Shown: piece by piece, positions 6,283 to 8,619 of the stretch | Numbering within the stretch: the stretch's first letter is position 1 | How the letters are laid out: every line of letters begins with the position of its first letter | Origin: Actinomycetes bacterium | Lineage (GTDB): Bacteria; Actinomycetota; Actinomycetes; Actinomycetales; Dermatophilaceae | Length of the DNA stretch: 8,619 nucleotides | Assembly: GCA_023451855.1 (NCBI GenBank) | Contig: JAEXXY010000041.1 | Span: 1-8,619, forward strand | Direction of reading: 5' to 3' | Notes under the pieces: generated by a model | What the model saw: the letters and a program-made list of their open reading frames with translations, nothing else | Databases searched by the model: none | Told to the model about the DNA's origin: nothing | Program-made: the position numbers and the translations under genes

Positions 6283-8369
6283 CGGGTCGCCTGGGTCTGG
6301 CGGCGGTTGTCGGCCTCATCCGACTCGCGGACGCGGTTGTCGGGGTCGGCCACGACGACCACCGCGTGGGCGCCCTTGGCCAGCCGCACGCCCGGGAAGG
6401 CCACGGCCGTCGACCGGCCTGCCGCGAGGTCGGTCGGCGTGGACGTCGCCACGTTGACGCCGTCGACGAAGAGCCGCGTGGTGACGCCCGAGGCCGCCGC
6501 CTTGCCGGTGTTGGCCACGGTGGCCGTCGTCGCGTAGAGACCGCCGGTCTTGGCCACGGACACCGCCGTCGGCGTCAGGTTGGGCAGCGCGTCGTAGGCG
6601 GAGTACAGCGTGTTGCCGGTCTGCTGGCGGGCGATGGTGGCGTAGGCGTCGAAGTTCTGGGCACCGCCCGGCTGGGCGCACGCACCGGTGCACCCGTCGG
6701 CGTAACCCACCTCGACGCGTCCGGTGCGGTCGACCGTGGCGTCCATGAAGTCGAGCAGGTTGCGGTCGTTGCCGCACGTCGTGCCGCCGGTGCAGATCGA
6801 GCCGCGCTGCACCGGGTCGGTCGGCGTCGTGTCGACGGTGACCCAGCTCTTGCCGCCGTCGTAGGTGGTCGACACGTAGAGGTGCCAGTCGCCCTTGAAG
6901 TTCGTCGCGTCCTGGTAGTTGCCGGGCGTCGTGCTGCCGATGAAGGCGAACGAGGCGCGGTCGTCGTCACCGGCGACGACGGCCGGGAACACGGTGTTGT
7001 GCACGCCGAGGCTCGCGCCGACGTTCTGGTCGTCGGTCCACGTCTGGCCCTTGTCGCGGCTGACGGCGACGCGGGGCGTGCCGTCGGCGGCCTGGTAGCC
7101 CATGTAGACGGTGCCCTTGGCGCCGATGCCGACGCTCGGGTCGGAGTCGCCCGCGGTGCTCGCGGGGTCCTTGCGCACCGACCACGTCGTGCCGCCGTCC
7201 TCGGAGACGGCCACGGCCTGGTTGCCACCGCACGACTTGTTCGGCACGTAGACGGTGCCGTCGTTCGGGGCGACCTTGACGTGGCCGTGCAGACCGCCGC
7301 AGTCGAGGAGCGAGTACATGGGGACGGCCGGGCCGAAGGTCACGCCGCCGTCGTGGCTGGCGGCACAGTTGGCGTCGGCGACGTCCTGGCTGCAGTAGTA
7401 GACGGCGTTCGGGTAGGTCGACGTCGGAAGTGCGCTGATGCCGTTGGGAGAGTAGGGGCCTCCGCCGACCGTCTGGTGGTCGACGCCGGAGTTGAGACCG
7501 CCACCCTGGCTCGGCGACCACGTCTTGCCCTCGTCGTCGGAGTAGCACATGAGGGAGGTCTTGCCGGCGAGCTGGCTCTCGAAGACGCGACCGGTCTTCG
7601 GGTCGGTGAACCCGATCGGGTCGAGCGACGTGGAACCGCCGGTGGCGCAGCCCTTGGCCGGCGTGGCCGACACGTCGGTCCACGTGACCTTCGACGGGGA
7701 GACGCTGTCGTCCCACGTGGCCCTGTACGTGTCGTAGAGCGCCTGGTAGAAGGTCGAGTTCGTCCCGTGGCTGCTGCCGATCGACGGCTCGCCCGCGTCG
7801 TGCGCCCGCGCGAACGACTGGGGAGCGCCGTACTGGCTGAAGGTCGGCGGCGTCGCCGTGCCGGGGGCCGGGTTGGCCGGCACGTCCGTCAGGCTGGCTG
7901 TCCCGGTGACCGACTCGCCGAGCGGGGCGAAGGGCACGACGCGCACCGTGTAGTCGCCGCTCGTCGGCGGCACGACGACGACCTCGGGGTCCGAGCTCGA
8001 CGCGGCCGAGGCGACGACCGCGCCGCTGTGGTCGAGCAGGTAGACGTCGAAGTCGGCGGCGGAGTTGCCCCAGCCGACCTTGATGGTCAGCTGGTGCGTG
8101 TCTCCGTAGCCGGCGGGTGTCGACACGTGCAGGGCGAAGTCGTCGCACAGCTCCGGCCCGCACGTCACGTCACCCGTGGTGCCGGTGACGTTGGGGGCGG
8201 CGAACGGACCGGCGGTCCACTGGACGCTCGTGCTCGTGTCGGACACGGAGCCGTTGTCGGGCGTCGCGGCCAGCGCGGGAGCGGCGGCGACGAGCCCTCC
8301 GACGAGGGAGGCCGCCGCCAGCAGCGGCAGGGCGTGGGAGCGGGCCCCGCGAGATATGGGTGACAGCAT
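6279..8369 (-). CDS. Secreted Asp-box (BNR/sialidase-like) propeller protein with PPC-like and CARDB-like domains
   Basis: 696 residues. A signal peptide (1-35, ending APALA) directs export. Residues about 76-162 look like a bacterial pre-peptidase C-terminal (PPC) beta-sandwich: DDFALHV, DFDVYLLD at 106-113 and SGDYTVRVVP at 137-146. Residues about 185-590 form a beta-propeller with five Asp-boxes: SDDEGKTW (277-284), SHDGGVTF (338-345), SEDGGTTW (389-396), SRDKGQTW (437-444) and TYDGGKSW (502-509), spaced 48-65 residues apart as expected for successive blades. The C-terminus (about 594-690) is CARDB-like, with ATVANTGKAAASG and DPDNRVRESDEADN. Twelve cysteines in the mature protein suggest disulfides. 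Databases often label such proteins exo-alpha-sialidase, but I see no FRIP motif or arginine triad, so binding or another hydrolysis is as likely. Start: ATG with AGGAG 6 bases upstream. No LPXTG sorting signal or C-terminal membrane helix is present. Confidence 0.9.
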   Translation of the reverse strand: MLSPISRGARSHALPLLAAASLVGGLVAAAPALAATPDNGSVSDTSTSVQWTAGPFAAPNVTGTTGDVTCGPELCDDFALHVSTPAGYGDTHQLTIKVGWGNSAADFDVYLLDHSGAVVASAASSSDPEVVVVPPTSGDYTVRVVPFAPLGESVTGTASLTDVPANPAPGTATPPTFSQYGAPQSFARAHDAGEPSIGSSHGTNSTFYQALYDTYRATWDDSVSPSKVTWTDVSATPAKGCATGGSTSLDPIGFTDPKTGRVFESQLAGKTSLMCYSDDEGKTWSPSQGGGLNSGVDHQTVGGGPYSPNGISALPTSTYPNAVYYCSQDVADANCAASHDGGVTFGPAVPMYSLLDCGGLHGHVKVAPNDGTVYVPNKSCGGNQAVAVSEDGGTTWSVRKDPASTAGDSDPSVGIGAKGTVYMGYQAADGTPRVAVSRDKGQTWTDDQNVGASLGVHNTVFPAVVAGDDDRASFAFIGSTTPGNYQDATNFKGDWHLYVSTTYDGGKSWVTVDTTPTDPVQRGSICTGGTTCGNDRNLLDFMDATVDRTGRVEVGYADGCTGACAQPGGAQNFDAYATIARQQTGNTLYSAYDALPNLTPTAVSVAKTGGLYATTATVANTGKAAASGVTTRLFVDGVNVATSTPTDLAAGRSTAVAFPGVRLAKGAHAVVVVADPDNRVRESDEADNRRQTQATR

Positions 8370-8375
8370 GCGTTT

Positions 8376-8380
8376 CTCCT
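8376..8380 (-). promoter_or_regulatory. Shine-Dalgarno site of the propeller gene
   Basis: AGGAG on the minus strand, 6 bases before the ATG at 8369. It fixes the start that gives a complete signal peptide. Confidence 0.65.
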
Positions 8381-8410
8381 GGATCGCGGCAAACGACGCC
8401 CCCGAGGCGT

Positions 8411-8439
8411 GTGGTGACCACCATCAGGCGAGAACCACC
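8411..8439. repeat. Palindrome and repeated half-site in the propeller gene leader
   Basis: GTGGTGACCAC (8411-8421) is a perfect 5+1+5 inverted repeat. Its right half ACCACC (8417-8422) recurs at 8434-8439, 17 bases on. It lies 42-70 bases upstream of the propeller start, a position suited to an operator or a leader structure. Function is inferred from position only. Confidence 0.3.
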
Positions 8440-8480
8440 GGTCCTCGCATGCCCGGGACAACGAACCGGACTCGGCCGAG

Positions 8481-8500
8481 GCTACGGTCGGCCACGGTCA
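8481..8500. repeat. Tandem 10-base direct repeat upstream of the propeller gene
   Basis: GGCTACGGTC followed immediately by GGCCACGGTC, one mismatch. On the minus strand the pair overlaps TTGACC (8501-8496) and TAGCCT (8484-8479), which resemble -35 and -10 boxes but are only 11 bases apart, too close to work together. A helical-turn repeat like this could bind a regulator. Confidence 0.3.
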
Positions 8501-8619
8501 AGACTTGGTCAGGAGAGTCTGGGAGAAGCCTGAAGAGCCCAGCAGTCGCCCCGGTCACCCACGCGGCGGCTGCGACTGGTTGGTCTGCTCCGCGGCACGG
8601 TCGCCGGCCGCGGTGAGAC

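Larger units (their letters stand above)
8370..8619. other. Upstream non-coding region of the propeller/lipoprotein unit
   Basis: About 250 bases to the window edge without a convincing gene. Open frames here are continuations of shadows and carry no start signal or domain. Part of it (about 8495-8545) is visibly less GC-rich than the genes, as promoters often are. It holds the two small repeats listed separately and an inverted pair AGACT (8502-8506) / AGTCT (8516-8520). The promoter of the minus-strand unit should be here, but I cannot place it firmly. Confidence 0.5.

Noticed and set aside
4237..6537. A 766-codon plus-strand open frame opposite the phosphatase and lipoprotein genes
   Set aside because: Its composition is dominated by Arg, Gly, Asp, His and Gln with no domain. 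It is the complement of well-recognised minus-strand genes and spans two of them, as is usual for shadows in high-GC DNA.
6366..8363. A 665-codon plus-strand open frame opposite the propeller gene
   Set aside because: Low-complexity Val/Arg/Gly/Ala-rich translation without motifs, opposite a gene with signal peptide, Asp-boxes and a good ribosome-binding site.
8479..8501. TTGACC and TAGCCT on the minus strand as a promoter for the propeller unit
   Set aside because: The hexamers are only 11 bases apart, whereas 16-19 is needed; no alternative partner box at proper spacing was found.

Overview
The window is high-GC DNA with long spurious antisense open frames, several GTG starts and dense coding. 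That profile, plus the protein families present, points to an actinomycete chromosome. A soil or environmental member of Micrococcales, Propionibacteriales or a related order is plausible, but the sequence alone does not settle the genus. I see no tRNA, rRNA, CRISPR array, insertion sequence or phage gene.

Layout, left to right. (1) Positions 1-1799, minus strand: a membrane-embedded, cellulose-synthase-like family 2 glycosyltransferase whose 3' end runs off the left edge. (2) Positions 1800-1957: a divergent intergenic region with a candidate promoter for the glycosyltransferase. (3) Positions 1958-2263, plus strand: a 101-residue acidic hypothetical protein, the only convincing plus-strand gene. 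(4) Positions 2277-3734, minus: a secreted glycoside hydrolase family 3 (NagZ-like) protein with a C-terminal peptidoglycan-binding-like repeat region. (5) Positions 3775-5718, minus: a MASE1 membrane sensor fused to a SpoIIE/RsbU-type PP2C phosphatase. (6) Positions 5827-6282, minus: a small lipoprotein. (7) Positions 6279-8369, minus: a large secreted Asp-box (BNR) propeller protein with an N-terminal PPC-like domain and a C-terminal CARDB-like domain. (8) Positions 8370-8619: an upstream non-coding region with small repeats.

The minus-strand genes fall into two likely transcription units. The upstream unit is the propeller protein followed by the lipoprotein, joined by a 4-base GTGA stop/start overlap and followed 7 bases later by a perfect 11-bp GC-rich hairpin. 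The downstream unit is the MASE1-PP2C phosphatase followed, after a 40-base gap, by the GH3 protein. The theme is the cell envelope: two secreted proteins, one lipoprotein, one membrane glycosyltransferase and one membrane signalling phosphatase.

Nothing here is a clear new defence or mobile system. The most unusual points are the translationally coupled propeller/lipoprotein pair, the altered catalytic motifs in the GH3 protein (His and Arg of the NagZ signatures are replaced), and an orphan MASE1-PP2C phosphatase sitting next to a cell-wall hydrolase gene.
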